NCBI RefSeq assembly: GCF_027533505.1
Contig: NZ_JAPZUB010000029.1
Location: 1 to 64,000 of the forward strand
Length of the DNA: 64,000 bases
Reading direction: 5' to 3'
Source of the DNA: Flavobacterium sp.
GTDB taxonomy: Bacteria > Bacteroidota > Bacteroidia > Flavobacteriales > Flavobacteriaceae
The notes beneath the pieces are model-generated. The model saw only the letters and a list, made by a program, of their open reading frames with translations, made no database searches and had not been told where the DNA came from. Positions 25,339 through 34,698 of this stretch are shown one piece after another (within the stretch, counting starts at the first letter, position 1; the number at the start of each line of letters is the position of its first letter). Made by a program: the position numbers and the translations under genes.

Positions 25339-27303
25339 TTAGAATTCAAATTCATCCCACCGTAGACTGTCTATAACGACAGTATCCCGTATTTTGGATT
25401 GAAGGCGTTCTCGCGCGGGACCTTTAATTTCAAGCGGTTGACTGTAGCCTAGCGTGTCGTTTGGAGTAATCAGTTGCCGGCGTAACATTAATCGGGTGAG
25501 AAAATCAAATTGTTGTTGGGCAAACTTTTTGGGCTGTTGTGCTCCATCAAAGCGATACATAAATCCTTTGGGTTTGGGAATAATTGTCGCCAAAAACAAG
25601 CATTCTTTAAAGGTCAATTCTGACGGTTTTTTTTGAAAATAATACTGTGCTGCTTCGTCAATTCCGTAAATATCGGGTCCCCATTCAATAATATTGAAAT
25701 AGACTTCCAGCATGCGTTCTTTCGTGGCGATGCGTTGGTTTTCTAAAATATACACCAAAAGTATTTCTTCCAATTTGCGTGAAAGCGTTTTCTCTCGCGT
25801 GAGGAATACATTTTTTACCAATTGCATGCTTATGGTACTAGCCCCACGTGCAAATTTTTTGGTGCGAATGTTTTTGGCAATCGACTGTTTAAAAGCTTCA
25901 TTGATAAATCCACGGTGCCGCATAAACGATGGGTCTTCGCTGGTCAATACGCATTTTTGCAGGAACGGTGAAATCTCAGTAAGGGATGTGTACAATGGAT
26001 TGCTGCTTCCGATAAGAATCGGGCGTTGCGGAATCCCTTTTTCAATAGCCCTATACACGAATTCGCTGTTTATTTTTCCTAAATCGGCCGCGCCATAGTG
26101 TGTGATTTGCAATTTTTCGGGTTGGAGTTTACTTTCAAAAACAAGGGCATTTGGTTGGCGATCATGGTATTTAAAATCCAATTGATACTTGAAATTTCCA
26201 GTTGCCGTCATGCCTTCAAAATGCGAAAACAAGCCTTTGGGCAACGCATCGATAAAGTCTTGTGCCTTGGTTTTCGGGATTTGTAATTTTAACGCATAGG
26301 TTTTCCCGTCTTCTTTTTGATAAAAAAGATAAGGGCGGCATTGTAATTTTCCTAAAGTGAGGAGTGAACTGGAATCCAATGCAATACTTCGTTCTCCAAT
26401 GATCCAGTGGAAATCCACACGGGCTTGCGCTACTTCAACATCTTTGGAGGCAATTTTGGGATGATTGAGCACCAATTGCTGAATGGACGCAAAACCGTCG
26501 GTGTGAAAATCGCCCCCGCGCATACCCAGAGCATCGAGGTGAAATGCGGCCGATTGAAACGCAGTTTTCAATTGAAATTTATGGCGGATATAAGGCAATA
26601 CAATAGTGTCCTTTTTTGGGGATTTAAAAATCAAATCGGCTTTTCGGTTGCGCGGATCGGCAAAACCCGAAAGCTGCCATTGCTGTTGTATTTTCCCTTC
26701 GGTTAACTGTATGGCTGTTGTGAGTTGCTGTTGCTGCATGATGAATTGGGTAAAATCGAGTTGGACTTTATGTCCCAAATCATTGATTTTTATCGCAAAT
26801 CCTTTGACATTCATCTGCGTAGGAATCAAGTTGAGAAAACGAGCGGTCAACCGATTAGCGAGTTCGGCATAATCTACCGTTGTTCCTTGATCTTCTTTTT
26901 CTTTTTTCCGAAGGAAGGCGTCAAAATTGGAACCGTTTTTCGATTTTACCCATTGCATATAGCCGCCATTGATTTCTAAATCGTTGATCTGTAGCGTTCC
27001 AGTAATTAGTTTCCAAAAGTTGAATCCCGTTCGAACCCGTCCCAAATGCACCAATGTGTCGGCATGATGCGGGGTGAGATGTAAGCCATCGATTACAATA
27101 TGTTCAAGTCCCTCAAAATGCGGATTTTCAACGACCAATTCACATTGGTACTCGGATTTCATTTTTACGGCCGCTTTGGCGATAATTTGTTCTAAAATAG
27201 ATTGACGAAAGGCAAACCCCATTCCGATACCTAAGACCAAGAGTCCCAAGATCCAGAATCCAATGGTTTTGATTTTTTTACGGGAAAAGTGCAATCGTTT
27301 CAT
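25339..27303 (-). CDS. Membrane-bound GT51 peptidoglycan glycosyltransferase with AsmA-like N-terminal region
   Basis: This 654-residue protein is anchored by one membrane helix (about 13-30). Residues 40 to about 400 are beta-rich and resemble AsmA/TamB-like proteins (GLHLTPHHADTLVHLGRVRT, NDLEINGGYMQW). The C-terminal region (about 430-605) is a GT51 glycosyltransferase: SEDPSFMRHRGF with the catalytic Glu, RGASTISMQLVKNVFL, RKLEEILLVYILE and ERMLEVYFNIIEWG. There is no transpeptidase domain, so it is of the monofunctional MtgA kind with a large extra domain. It extends glycan strands from lipid II on the periplasmic side. Its ATG overlaps the radA stop by four bases. Confidence 0.85.
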   Translation of the reverse strand: MKRLHFSRKKIKTIGFWILGLLVLGIGMGFAFRQSILEQIIAKAAVKMKSEYQCELVVENPHFEGLEHIVIDGLHLTPHHADTLVHLGRVRTGFNFWKLITGTLQINDLEINGGYMQWVKSKNGSNFDAFLRKKEKEDQGTTVDYAELANRLTARFLNLIPTQMNVKGFAIKINDLGHKVQLDFTQFIMQQQQLTTAIQLTEGKIQQQWQLSGFADPRNRKADLIFKSPKKDTIVLPYIRHKFQLKTAFQSAAFHLDALGMRGGDFHTDGFASIQQLVLNHPKIASKDVEVAQARVDFHWIIGERSIALDSSSLLTLGKLQCRPYLFYQKEDGKTYALKLQIPKTKAQDFIDALPKGLFSHFEGMTATGNFKYQLDFKYHDRQPNALVFESKLQPEKLQITHYGAADLGKINSEFVYRAIEKGIPQRPILIGSSNPLYTSLTEISPFLQKCVLTSEDPSFMRHRGFINEAFKQSIAKNIRTKKFARGASTISMQLVKNVFLTREKTLSRKLEEILLVYILENQRIATKERMLEVYFNIIEWGPDIYGIDEAAQYYFQKKPSELTFKECLFLATIIPKPKGFMYRFDGAQQPKKFAQQQFDFLTRLMLRRQLITPNDTLGYSQPLEIKGPARERLQSKIRDTVVIDSLRWDEFEF

Positions 27304-28658
27304 CCAAATAATTCACTAACAACTTCTTCAATTTTGGAGACCAAAACGACTCTAATTTTGAGATTCGGTAAGGTAACTTTGTTGTATTTGGACACAAAAA
27401 TGGTGGTAAAGCCTAATTTTTCGGCTTCTTGAATGCGCTGTTCAATACGGTTTACGGGGCGAATTTCGCCCGATAGACCTACTTCGCCCGCAAAACAAAC
27501 TTCTTTCCCGACAGCGATATCTTCGTTGGAAGAGAGTATTGCGCCTACCACCGCCAAATCGATGGCAGGATCGTCTACCGAAATACCACCGGTGACGTTT
27601 AAAAACACATCTTTAGTACCCAAACGGAATCCGGCCCGTTTTTCCAATACGGCCAAAATCATGTTTAATCGTTTGGCATTGTATCCGGTCGTGCTGCGCT
27701 GCGGTGTTCCGTAAACAGCGGTGGAAACCAGCGCTTGAATTTCAATCATCAAGGGGCGCATCCCTTCCAAAGTAGCAGCAATGGCTGTCCCCGAGAGCTC
27801 CTCTTCGCGGTGGGAAATTAATATTTCGGAAGGATTGGTGACTTCGCGTAAGCCTGAGCCTTGCATTTCATAAATTCCCAATTCAGCCGTTGAACCAAAA
27901 CGGTTTTTTAAGGCGCGCAAAATGCGGTACACATGATTCCGGTCGCCTTCAAATTGTAGTACCGTGTCCACCATGTGCTCTAGAATTTTGGGTCCGGCGA
28001 TGTTGCCGTCTTTGGTGATGTGCCCAATTAAAATAACGGGAACATTGGTTTCTTTGGCAAATTTGATCAACTCGGCAGTGCATTCTCGTATTTGTGAAAT
28101 GCTTCCCGCCGTTGATTCAATATAATCGGTATGGAGTGTTTGAATGGAATCGATGATTACGATTTCAGGGTCGACTTCTTGAATTTGACGGAAAATATTT
28201 TGGGTTTTGGTTTCGGTGAGTACAAAACAGCTTTCGTTATTTGGGTTGATGCGTTCGGCACGCATTTTAATTTGCTTCTGACTCTCTTCTCCCGATACAT
28301 AAAGCGTTTTGTAAGGGAGCATCAGCGAAAGTTGCAGTAAGAGTGTACTTTTCCCGATACCCGGTTCGCCGCCCAATAAAATAACCGAACCAGGAACGAT
28401 GCCGCCTCCCAAGACCCGATTGAGTTCGCCGTCTCCCGTGTTTAAACGAATTTCTTGCGCGGAATCAATTTCTTTAATCTTTAAAGGTTTTGGCGCTTTT
28501 TTAACTTCAACGGTCCCTTTCCAGGCGACTTTTTCTTCTTTTTGAATGATTTCTTCTACGATGGTATTCCATTCTTTGCAAGCATTGCATTGGCCTTGCC
28601 ATTTGGCGTATTGAGCGCCACAATTTTGACAGAAAAAAGTTGTTTTTAGTTTCGCCAT
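27300..28658 (-). CDS. radA: DNA repair protein RadA
   Basis: This RecA-like ATPase of 452 residues takes part in processing recombination intermediates and DNA branch migration. It has an N-terminal zinc finger CQNCGAQYAKWQGQCNACKE, Walker A GGEPGIGKST, and the RadA-specific KNRFG motif (ALKNRFGSTAEL). The C-terminal Lon-like domain (TGGISVDDPAIDLAVVGAIL and the downstream CFAGEVGLSGEIRPV) is complete. The stop overlaps the start of the GT51 gene by four bases. The start is the first ATG before the zinc finger. Confidence 0.97.
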   Translation of the reverse strand: MAKLKTTFFCQNCGAQYAKWQGQCNACKEWNTIVEEIIQKEEKVAWKGTVEVKKAPKPLKIKEIDSAQEIRLNTGDGELNRVLGGGIVPGSVILLGGEPGIGKSTLLLQLSLMLPYKTLYVSGEESQKQIKMRAERINPNNESCFVLTETKTQNIFRQIQEVDPEIVIIDSIQTLHTDYIESTAGSISQIRECTAELIKFAKETNVPVILIGHITKDGNIAGPKILEHMVDTVLQFEGDRNHVYRILRALKNRFGSTAELGIYEMQGSGLREVTNPSEILISHREEELSGTAIAATLEGMRPLMIEIQALVSTAVYGTPQRSTTGYNAKRLNMILAVLEKRAGFRLGTKDVFLNVTGGISVDDPAIDLAVVGAILSSNEDIAVGKEVCFAGEVGLSGEIRPVNRIEQRIQEAEKLGFTTIFVSKYNKVTLPNLKIRVVLVSKIEEVVSELFG

Positions 28659-28673
28659 TGGGGGTAAAAGAGG

Positions 28674-29828
28674 TTATTTTTTCTTGACTTGAGGTTTGAG
28701 TTCTTCCATTTTGTCCATCATCATTTCCTTGGTTAAGTCGCCAATTTCTTGCAATTGGAAAGCGTTTTGATAATGTTTCAATGCCATTTTTAAATCGCCA
28801 TTATTTTCATAGAAACGCGCCATGTGGTAATCTGCCAACATCGATCGGGGATAGGCTTTACGCGATAATTGGGCAAGTTGTTCAAATTCGTTGAAGGCTT
28901 TGTTTTTGATAATGGCCGCTTCGATGGCTTTGAAATCATTGAGACGAATATTCATTTTCATGCCCAAGGCTTTTTCGACCATATCGTACTTGTTTTTTAA
29001 GTATTCAACATAACCCGATTGTAGGACCACAATTTTTTCTTGAAATTCATTGGATGAAATGGGTTGGTACACTGAAAAAAATTGATACAAAGCACTAGGA
29101 ATGGCAAAAGGAACCAATGAGTAGTGGGAACACCCTTTGAACTCATCATAGCGGTAGTTTACTTTGGCTAAGTTGGCGGCTTTCATTTGGGTGTCCAAGG
29201 TTACTACTTTTTCTTTTATTGCTTTGATATCACCATCTGCGGAGGCTACATAATAAAACATATTGGTTTGAAAAGTCGCCAAACGTTCGGGAATACGTGT
29301 TTCCATTTCTAAAGGCATCACCGGACTCAACGATATGTATGCATTGAAAACGGGATTGTCTTTGTATAAATAAAAATTCATAAACCCTGCAGTAACGTCA
29401 TGTCCTGCAACAATTTTGAAAGGGGCAATACGCAGGTTTTTTTGCAAATACGGGAGGAGTTCACCCCCAATAAACTCAAAAAACGATTCTCCCATGCCCT
29501 CGGGAAGTCCCGTGGTTTCATCGACTTTACACTCTTCATCGCGCTCGGTATCGGAGGTGTGGTTTAATCCGACCAAAATAACTTCGGGTAGATCATCCCA
29601 ATAATAGGCGTATTTTAAGGTGCCTTGAATAGGGTCAAACAAATAATCTCCATCCAATGCCAAAAGCAGCGGATAGGTACGTTTTGCGTCTTTTCCGTAA
29701 GAAGGAGGCAATGAAATGGAAAGGTAGCGGTATTTGTCCAAGCGATTTGAAAAAATACTGTCTTTGATGACTTGTCCAAATCCGTTTAGACTCAGGGCAA
29801 GTACTAAAAGCAGGATTGTTTTTTTCAT
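28674..29828 (-). CDS. Secreted esterase-like alpha/beta-hydrolase with lost nucleophile
   Basis: This 384-residue protein has a signal peptide (MKKTILLLVLALSLNGFGQ). It has an esterase-D/Fes-like alpha/beta-hydrolase domain: LPPSYGKDAKRTYPLLLALD, EVILVGLNHTSD, ISLSPVMPLE and CSHYSLVPFAIPSALYQFF. The nucleophile elbow, usually GHSxGG, reads VAGHDVTAGF, so the catalytic Ser is replaced by Asp. A TPR-like helical C-terminus (YHMARFYENNGDLKMALKHY) follows. It may be a catalytically dead scaffold or use an unusual nucleophile. It lies between radA and the YbhN-like gene in a minus-strand run. Confidence 0.75.
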   Translation of the reverse strand: MKKTILLLVLALSLNGFGQVIKDSIFSNRLDKYRYLSISLPPSYGKDAKRTYPLLLALDGDYLFDPIQGTLKYAYYWDDLPEVILVGLNHTSDTERDEECKVDETTGLPEGMGESFFEFIGGELLPYLQKNLRIAPFKIVAGHDVTAGFMNFYLYKDNPVFNAYISLSPVMPLEMETRIPERLATFQTNMFYYVASADGDIKAIKEKVVTLDTQMKAANLAKVNYRYDEFKGCSHYSLVPFAIPSALYQFFSVYQPISSNEFQEKIVVLQSGYVEYLKNKYDMVEKALGMKMNIRLNDFKAIEAAIIKNKAFNEFEQLAQLSRKAYPRSMLADYHMARFYENNGDLKMALKHYQNAFQLQEIGDLTKEMMMDKMEELKPQVKKK

Positions 29829-29874
29829 GTTTTATATTGGGTTAGGTTGCAGTAAGCGACCACCAATATAGGAA

Positions 29875-30837
29875 TTATTTTCGATTTAGTAGGGGTAACA
29901 AAAGATAGGATAACAAACCCAACAATAAGGTGAGAAGCGTTTGCGAAGTCCAAACCAACCAACCAAATGCTGTAGCTGTTTCGTTGGGAATGCCATACAA
30001 TCCGAAGATTAAGGCAATTGAAAAGGGATAGGCACCGATGCCTCCATTGGTAAATCCGATGGCTAAACTACCAAAGATAAAACCCATAATAATCACATCA
30101 AAACCGATGTCATGCGTTTCTTTTAGCGCAAAAATGGGAATATAAAACATGACCAGATAGCATCCCCAAATCAGAAAAGAATGCCCAATATAGTGCCATT
30201 TTTTTTCCATTTTGTAGACACTTAGCAAGCCTTCGGTAAGTCCAGAAAATTTAAGCTTAAGTTTTTGAATAATAGGCCACTCGGCATAAATCCAAATAAA
30301 AATAAAAAGTACCATCAGCACCAAAAAACCGATACTGAGGTAAACGATGGTTTGAAGGCCAATGTTTTTGGTTTGTAAGAAGCCGTACAAGGTGTCAAAT
30401 TGAAGCGCAAATCCAATGATGACAAAGAGAAAGAATAGTGCTAAGTCCACAATCCGTTCGGCAACGATGGTGCCAAAAGCCTTGTCAAAAGGGACGTTCT
30501 CGTATTTTTTAAGCAATACGGCACGGGTGACCTCTCCCGACCGTGGAAGGGTTAGATTGACCAAATACGATACGCAAACGGTCAAAAAGTTATTGTGTGT
30601 TTTTGGATAATAACCCAAATGGTTCAAAGCATATTTCCAACGGTAAGCGCGCAACCAATGTCCTAAGGTGGCGACGAGGAGGGAGAGTGCCACATAGAAA
30701 TAATCGGCTTTCCACAAGCTAGTTTTTATATTCTGAACGGCTTCAGGGGAGAGTGATTGGTATTGATAATAGATTATTCCACATCCAAGGAGTAATGGAA
30801 TGAGCAGTAACAATACATTTTTGACTTGCTTGTTCAC
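29875..30837 (-). CDS. YbhN/UPF0104-family membrane protein (LPG synthase TM-domain-like)
   Basis: This 320-residue integral membrane protein has about eight helices. Family hallmarks are RAYRWKYAL near residue 65, LTLPRSGEVTRAVLLKKYE near 95, FGTIVAERIVDL near 120 and the C-terminal SLAIGFTNGGIGAYPFS. Members share the flippase/transport domain of lysylphosphatidylglycerol synthase without its catalytic part, and are thought to move or bind lipids. The start codon is GTG at 30837, directly before the first helix. The gene ends the interval between panD and the esterase-like gene. Confidence 0.85.
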   Translation of the reverse strand: MNKQVKNVLLLLIPLLLGCGIIYYQYQSLSPEAVQNIKTSLWKADYFYVALSLLVATLGHWLRAYRWKYALNHLGYYPKTHNNFLTVCVSYLVNLTLPRSGEVTRAVLLKKYENVPFDKAFGTIVAERIVDLALFFLFVIIGFALQFDTLYGFLQTKNIGLQTIVYLSIGFLVLMVLFIFIWIYAEWPIIQKLKLKFSGLTEGLLSVYKMEKKWHYIGHSFLIWGCYLVMFYIPIFALKETHDIGFDVIIMGFIFGSLAIGFTNGGIGAYPFSIALIFGLYGIPNETATAFGWLVWTSQTLLTLLLGLLSYLLLPLLNRK

Positions 30838-30842
30838 AAAGG

Positions 30843-31193
30843 TTATTTCAACAAATTGGTGGTTTCATCGGGGAATACTAACCAAGGGGTGAAGGATTTT
30901 GCTGCCTCAAATTCGAGGGTAGCATACGCAATAATAATAATGATATCACCCGGTTGAACTTTTCGTGCTGCGGGCCCGTTTAAGGTGATTTCACCCGATT
31001 GACGCGCTCCTTTAATCACGTAGGTTTCAAAGCGTTCGCCGTTGTTGATATTGACAATGGATACTTTTTCGCCTTCAATAATGTTGGAGGCTTCCATCAA
31101 CGCTTCGTCGATGGTGATACTACCGATGTAATTCAAATCGGCACCGGTTACTTTTACGCGGTGAATCTTGGATTTAACTACTTGAATTTGCAT
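30843..31193 (-). CDS. panD: Aspartate 1-decarboxylase
   Basis: This pyruvoyl-dependent enzyme makes beta-alanine from L-aspartate for pantothenate and CoA synthesis. It has 116 residues. The proenzyme self-cleaves between Gly24 and Ser25 (YIGSITID), generating the pyruvoyl group. The active-site residue Lys9 and the [17 protein letters not shown] segment match the family. It lies 14 bases downstream of panC, so both pantothenate genes are cotranscribed. Confidence 0.95.
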   Translation of the reverse strand: MQIQVVKSKIHRVKVTGADLNYIGSITIDEALMEASNIIEGEKVSIVNINNGERFETYVIKGARQSGEITLNGPAARKVQPGDIIIIIAYATLEFEAAKSFTPWLVFPDETTNLLK

Positions 31194-31207
31194 GGGGCAA
31201 AGGTAAA

Positions 31208-32056
31208 TTAATTTAATGAAATGGTATCAATGAGTCGCACATTGTTTGCAAAAACCGCAATAAAAGCACGGTATTTTCTATTTTTTTGTTTTTTCAGTGC
31301 TGGTTTTAACGTATTCTCTTCGGCAATTTCAAAGTATTCCAACTGAAAAAGCGGGTGATTGGCAAATGTCTCAATCACCATTTGTCGCATTTTTGCAATC
31401 GATAGTTTGGAAAATTGACCGGCTGTTTTTTGAAGTGTGGCATAAATCAGCGCTGCTTCTTGCCGCTCCTTTGGACTTAATCGTTCATTGCGCGAACTCA
31501 TGGCTAGTCCATTGGCTTCTCTAAAAACAGGGCAACCTACAATAACCACGGGAAGTTGTTCTTTGGCCACCAGTTTTTTAACGATTTGAAGTTGTTGGAA
31601 ATCTTTCTCGCCAAAATAGGCTTTGGTTGGGGTTATAATTTCGAAAAGCTTTTTCACCACAGTGCCTACCCCATCAAAATGGCCAGGTCTAAATTTTCCC
31701 TCCATCTGGTGTTCCAAGCCTTCAAACGAGTAGGATTTTGATTCGGTCTTCCCTTCATAAATATCCGCAACAGAGGGGGCGTAAATTAGTATTTCAGAAG
31801 AAACAGTACCTACTTTTTGAATGTCGCTCTCCAACGTACGAGGGTATTTTTCTAAATCTTCCGGATTATTAAATTGCGTTGGATTGACAAAAATGCTAAT
31901 CACTGTGATATCGTTTTCATCCACCGATTGCGCCAATAAAGAGAGGTGGCCTTGGTGTAACGCACCCATCGTTGGCACAAAGCCGACCGTGGTTTTCGGT
32001 TGCCTAAGGGTCTCTAAATGATGCAAAAGCGCGTCTTTTTTGTCAAAAACCAACAT
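31208..32056 (-). CDS. panC: Pantothenate synthetase
   Basis: This cytoplasmic enzyme joins D-pantoate and beta-alanine with ATP. The 282-residue protein contains [14 protein letters not shown] (nucleotide-binding), [35 protein letters not shown] and the KMSKS-like [10 protein letters not shown]. The ATG at 32056 gives the homologous N-terminus [11 protein letters not shown]; the open frame upstream to 32173 overlaps the promoter area and is rejected. It is followed by panD and transcribed divergently from the starch-synthase-like gene. Confidence 0.96.
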   Translation of the reverse strand: MLVFDKKDALLHHLETLRQPKTTVGFVPTMGALHQGHLSLLAQSVDENDITVISIFVNPTQFNNPEDLEKYPRTLESDIQKVGTVSSEILIYAPSVADIYEGKTESKSYSFEGLEHQMEGKFRPGHFDGVGTVVKKLFEIITPTKAYFGEKDFQQLQIVKKLVAKEQLPVVIVGCPVFREANGLAMSSRNERLSPKERQEAALIYATLQKTAGQFSKLSIAKMRQMVIETFANHPLFQLEYFEIAEENTLKPALKKQKNRKYRAFIAVFANNVRLIDTISLN

Positions 32057-32120
32057 GAATTTGTTTTCAAATTTACGGTACAAACTTAGTAGGTTTCGTG
32101 TAAAACACCATATTTTTTTG

Positions 32121-32128
32121 TAATTTTG
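32121..32128 (+). promoter_or_regulatory. -7 box TAATTTTG upstream of the starch-synthase-like gene
   Basis: TAATTTTG matches TAnnTTTG 49 bases before the ATG at 32177, in the divergent gap with panC. The possible -33 element (TTTCG at 32094-32098) is imperfect. Confidence 0.5.
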
Positions 32129-32176
32129 CCTGTTTTTTAAACAACAGTAAAACCAAAACCAATCAAGAATCAACCT

Positions 32177-32980
32177 ATGGAAGACAAGAGGATATTATAT
32201 GTGTCGTCTGAAGTGGTGCCTTATTTAGCTGAAAATGAGGTTTCGTTAATGTCGTATGACGTACCCAAAATGATTAACGATCAAGGCGGACAAATACGAA
32301 TTTTTATGCCTCGTTATGGGAATATCAATGAACGAAGACACCAATTGCATGAAGTGATTCGTCTTTCGGGAATGAATTTAGTGGTGAATGATGTAGATAT
32401 GCCTTTAATTATTAAGGTTGCTTCCATTCCGAAAGAGCGTATTCAGGTTTATTTTATTGATAATGACGAGTATTTTAAACGTAAATCAACGTTTACAGAT
32501 GAAGATGGGGTATTGTATCCTGACAATGATGAGCGGGCTATATTTTTTGCCAAAGGGGTTGTAGAAACCGTCAAAAAATTAAATTGGGTTCCCGACATTA
32601 TTCATGTTCATGGCTGGTTGGCTTCGATGCTGCCCGTGTATATGAAGCATTTTTACAAGCATGAGGCTTTGTTTTCAGACACTAAAATTGTTACCTCCGT
32701 ATATAATTCAGGTTTCGAAGGATTATTAGACAAAGAGGCGATAGAAAAAATTAAGTTTGATGGCGTGCCCGCAGCCTCTTTAGCGCCGCTTGCAGAACCC
32801 AATTATCAAAATTGGATGGAGGTAGCTATTGCGCATTCTGATGGAATTATTGTGGGCTCGGAAGCATTGGATGGAGGTTTAACAAAAATTATAGCATCAT
32901 CCGGAAAACCTTTTTTACCTTTCACCCCAAAAGAAGCGTTTGCTGAAGCCTATACTTCTTTTTACAAGCAAATGTTATAA
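32177..32980 (+). CDS. Glycogen/starch synthase N-terminal-domain protein
   Basis: This 267-residue protein matches only the N-terminal Rossmann half of GT5 glycogen synthases: RILYVSSEVVPY, GGQIRIFMPRYGNINERRHQ, PDIIHVHGWLASMLP and HSDGIIVGSEAL. The KTGGL motif that binds ADP-glucose is changed to an ENEVSLMSYDVPK stretch, and the whole C-terminal GT1 half is missing. It ends cleanly and is not interrupted. Bacteroidota commonly have this short form between panC and DUF4270 genes. Whether it has glycosyltransferase activity is unclear; a binding or regulatory role in cell-envelope metabolism is possible. Confidence 0.8.
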   Translation: MEDKRILYVSSEVVPYLAENEVSLMSYDVPKMINDQGGQIRIFMPRYGNINERRHQLHEVIRLSGMNLVVNDVDMPLIIKVASIPKERIQVYFIDNDEYFKRKSTFTDEDGVLYPDNDERAIFFAKGVVETVKKLNWVPDIIHVHGWLASMLPVYMKHFYKHEALFSDTKIVTSVYNSGFEGLLDKEAIEKIKFDGVPAASLAPLAEPNYQNWMEVAIAHSDGIIVGSEALDGGLTKIIASSGKPFLPFTPKEAFAEAYTSFYKQML

Positions 32981-32988
32981 TAAAGTAT

Positions 32989-34686
32989 ATGAATTTTTCA
33001 AGTTTTTTACGATTCTTAGGTGTAGTATCTTTAGTGACTTTGGTTTCTTGTGATAAAGATTTTACCAATGTAGGAATTGATATAGTAGGGGAAGATCATT
33101 ATGGATTGGATCAAACCTATTTTGATGTAATGGCTTACAACCAAAACACAGGGGCTGTACAAGCCAATGATATGGCTATAAATTCCTTAGGGTATTACAA
33201 TAATCCTGTTTTTGGGAAAACCAAGGCGAGTATAGTAACTCAATTGGAATTAGCGGCGAATAATCCTATTTTTTATGCCGATGACATTACCATTGACTCC
33301 GTCTACATGCATGTCCCTTACTTTGCTACATTAACGGATGTCGATGAAACTTCAGGTGACCCCATTTACCGATTGGATTCTATTTTGCCTGCGCATCAAG
33401 TAGGAACGGCTTTGCCCAAAATCAAGCTAAGTGTCTACGAATCGGGCTATGCGATTCAAGATTTTGACCCTTCCTCAGGCTTACAACAACCACAATACTA
33501 TTATTCCGATCAACTGGCAGAATTTGAAGGAAATTTAGCCAATGGGGGTCAGCGAATTAACACCGATAATACCAATATTGACACGCCTGCGACCACTGAT
33601 TTTAGTCAAAACGACCAATTTGTATTTCGCGATGATGAGGTAAAAATTTTGCGTCCCAGTGGTACCGTTAAAGAGCGATTGGCGCCCGGGATGTATTTAA
33701 ATTTGAATAAAACTTTTTTCGAAAATAAAATTATCAATGCCCCTTCGGGAGTGCTTTTAAACAACAATACGTTCCGCAATTATTTCAGAGGATTGTTGTT
33801 TAAAGCCGAAGCAGCTGCTGGTTTTGAAAATCAAGGGGCTATGGCACGGTTGAATTTTTCTAGAGGTACAATTACTATTTTATACAAAGATTTTGCCTCA
33901 AGTTCGGGAACCGAAAAGGTTCGAAAAAAGATGGTGCTCAACTTTGGCCCTCGTACGATCAACTTTTTTGAAACCGATTATGTTAACCCCATTGCAACAC
34001 CCGATGTAGTCAATGGCGATCAACGCCTGTATTTGAAAGGCGGGCAAGGTTCGATGGCGGTGCTAAATCTATTCAATCCCACCGATAATATTGGTTTTGA
34101 TGCCAACGGGAATCAAGTGAATACGCCCAATGGAATCTCTGACGAACTCGATCGTTTACGCAACCCCGCTGATGGTAAAAAATGGTTGGTCAATGAAGCG
34201 AATCTTGTCTTTCATATCGACAAAGATCAAATGCAACTTCCCTCGGATATTAATGGTAAAAAAGCACCTGAGCCCAATCGAATTTTATTGTATGATTTAA
34301 ATAATAACCGTCCTTTGGTGGATTATTCTGCCGATTTATCGACAAGTGCCTCAGTCAAAAACAATAAGTTTATTCACGGGGGAATTATTTCCAAAGACAG
34401 TGATGGTCGTGGGGAATTTTATAAGATTCGCCTAACCCGTCACGTCCAAAATCTTATTTATAACGATTCGACCAACGTACGACTTGGACTGGTGGTGACT
34501 GAAAATATTAATAATGTAAATCGGGCCTTTTTGCGTACCCCATTTTCTTTTGCCAATCGCATCAATAAATACATCCCGGCCATGGCTGTGGTGAATCCAT
34601 TGGGAACTATTCTCTATGGAGGTCACCCCAATGTGCCCGAAAATAAGAGAATTCGTTTACAAGTATATTATACCAAACCCGATTAA
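32989..34686 (+). CDS. DUF4270 family lipoprotein
   Basis: This 565-residue lipoprotein has a lipobox LVSC with Cys near residue 22 (after FLRFLGVVSLVTLVS). The mature protein begins DKDFTNVGIDIVGEDHY, the DUF4270 signature, and is Asn/Asp-rich and beta-rich throughout, with a C-terminal strand RIRLQVYYTKPD. The function is unknown. It is eight bases after the starch-synthase-like gene and 12 before glmS, so it belongs to a conserved Bacteroidota transcription unit. Confidence 0.88.
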   Translation: MNFSSFLRFLGVVSLVTLVSCDKDFTNVGIDIVGEDHYGLDQTYFDVMAYNQNTGAVQANDMAINSLGYYNNPVFGKTKASIVTQLELAANNPIFYADDITIDSVYMHVPYFATLTDVDETSGDPIYRLDSILPAHQVGTALPKIKLSVYESGYAIQDFDPSSGLQQPQYYYSDQLAEFEGNLANGGQRINTDNTNIDTPATTDFSQNDQFVFRDDEVKILRPSGTVKERLAPGMYLNLNKTFFENKIINAPSGVLLNNNTFRNYFRGLLFKAEAAAGFENQGAMARLNFSRGTITILYKDFASSSGTEKVRKKMVLNFGPRTINFFETDYVNPIATPDVVNGDQRLYLKGGQGSMAVLNLFNPTDNIGFDANGNQVNTPNGISDELDRLRNPADGKKWLVNEANLVFHIDKDQMQLPSDINGKKAPEPNRILLYDLNNNRPLVDYSADLSTSASVKNNKFIHGGIISKDSDGRGEFYKIRLTRHVQNLIYNDSTNVRLGLVVTENINNVNRAFLRTPFSFANRINKYIPAMAVVNPLGTILYGGHPNVPENKRIRLQVYYTKPD

Positions 34687-34698
34687 ACAAACAAAGTT

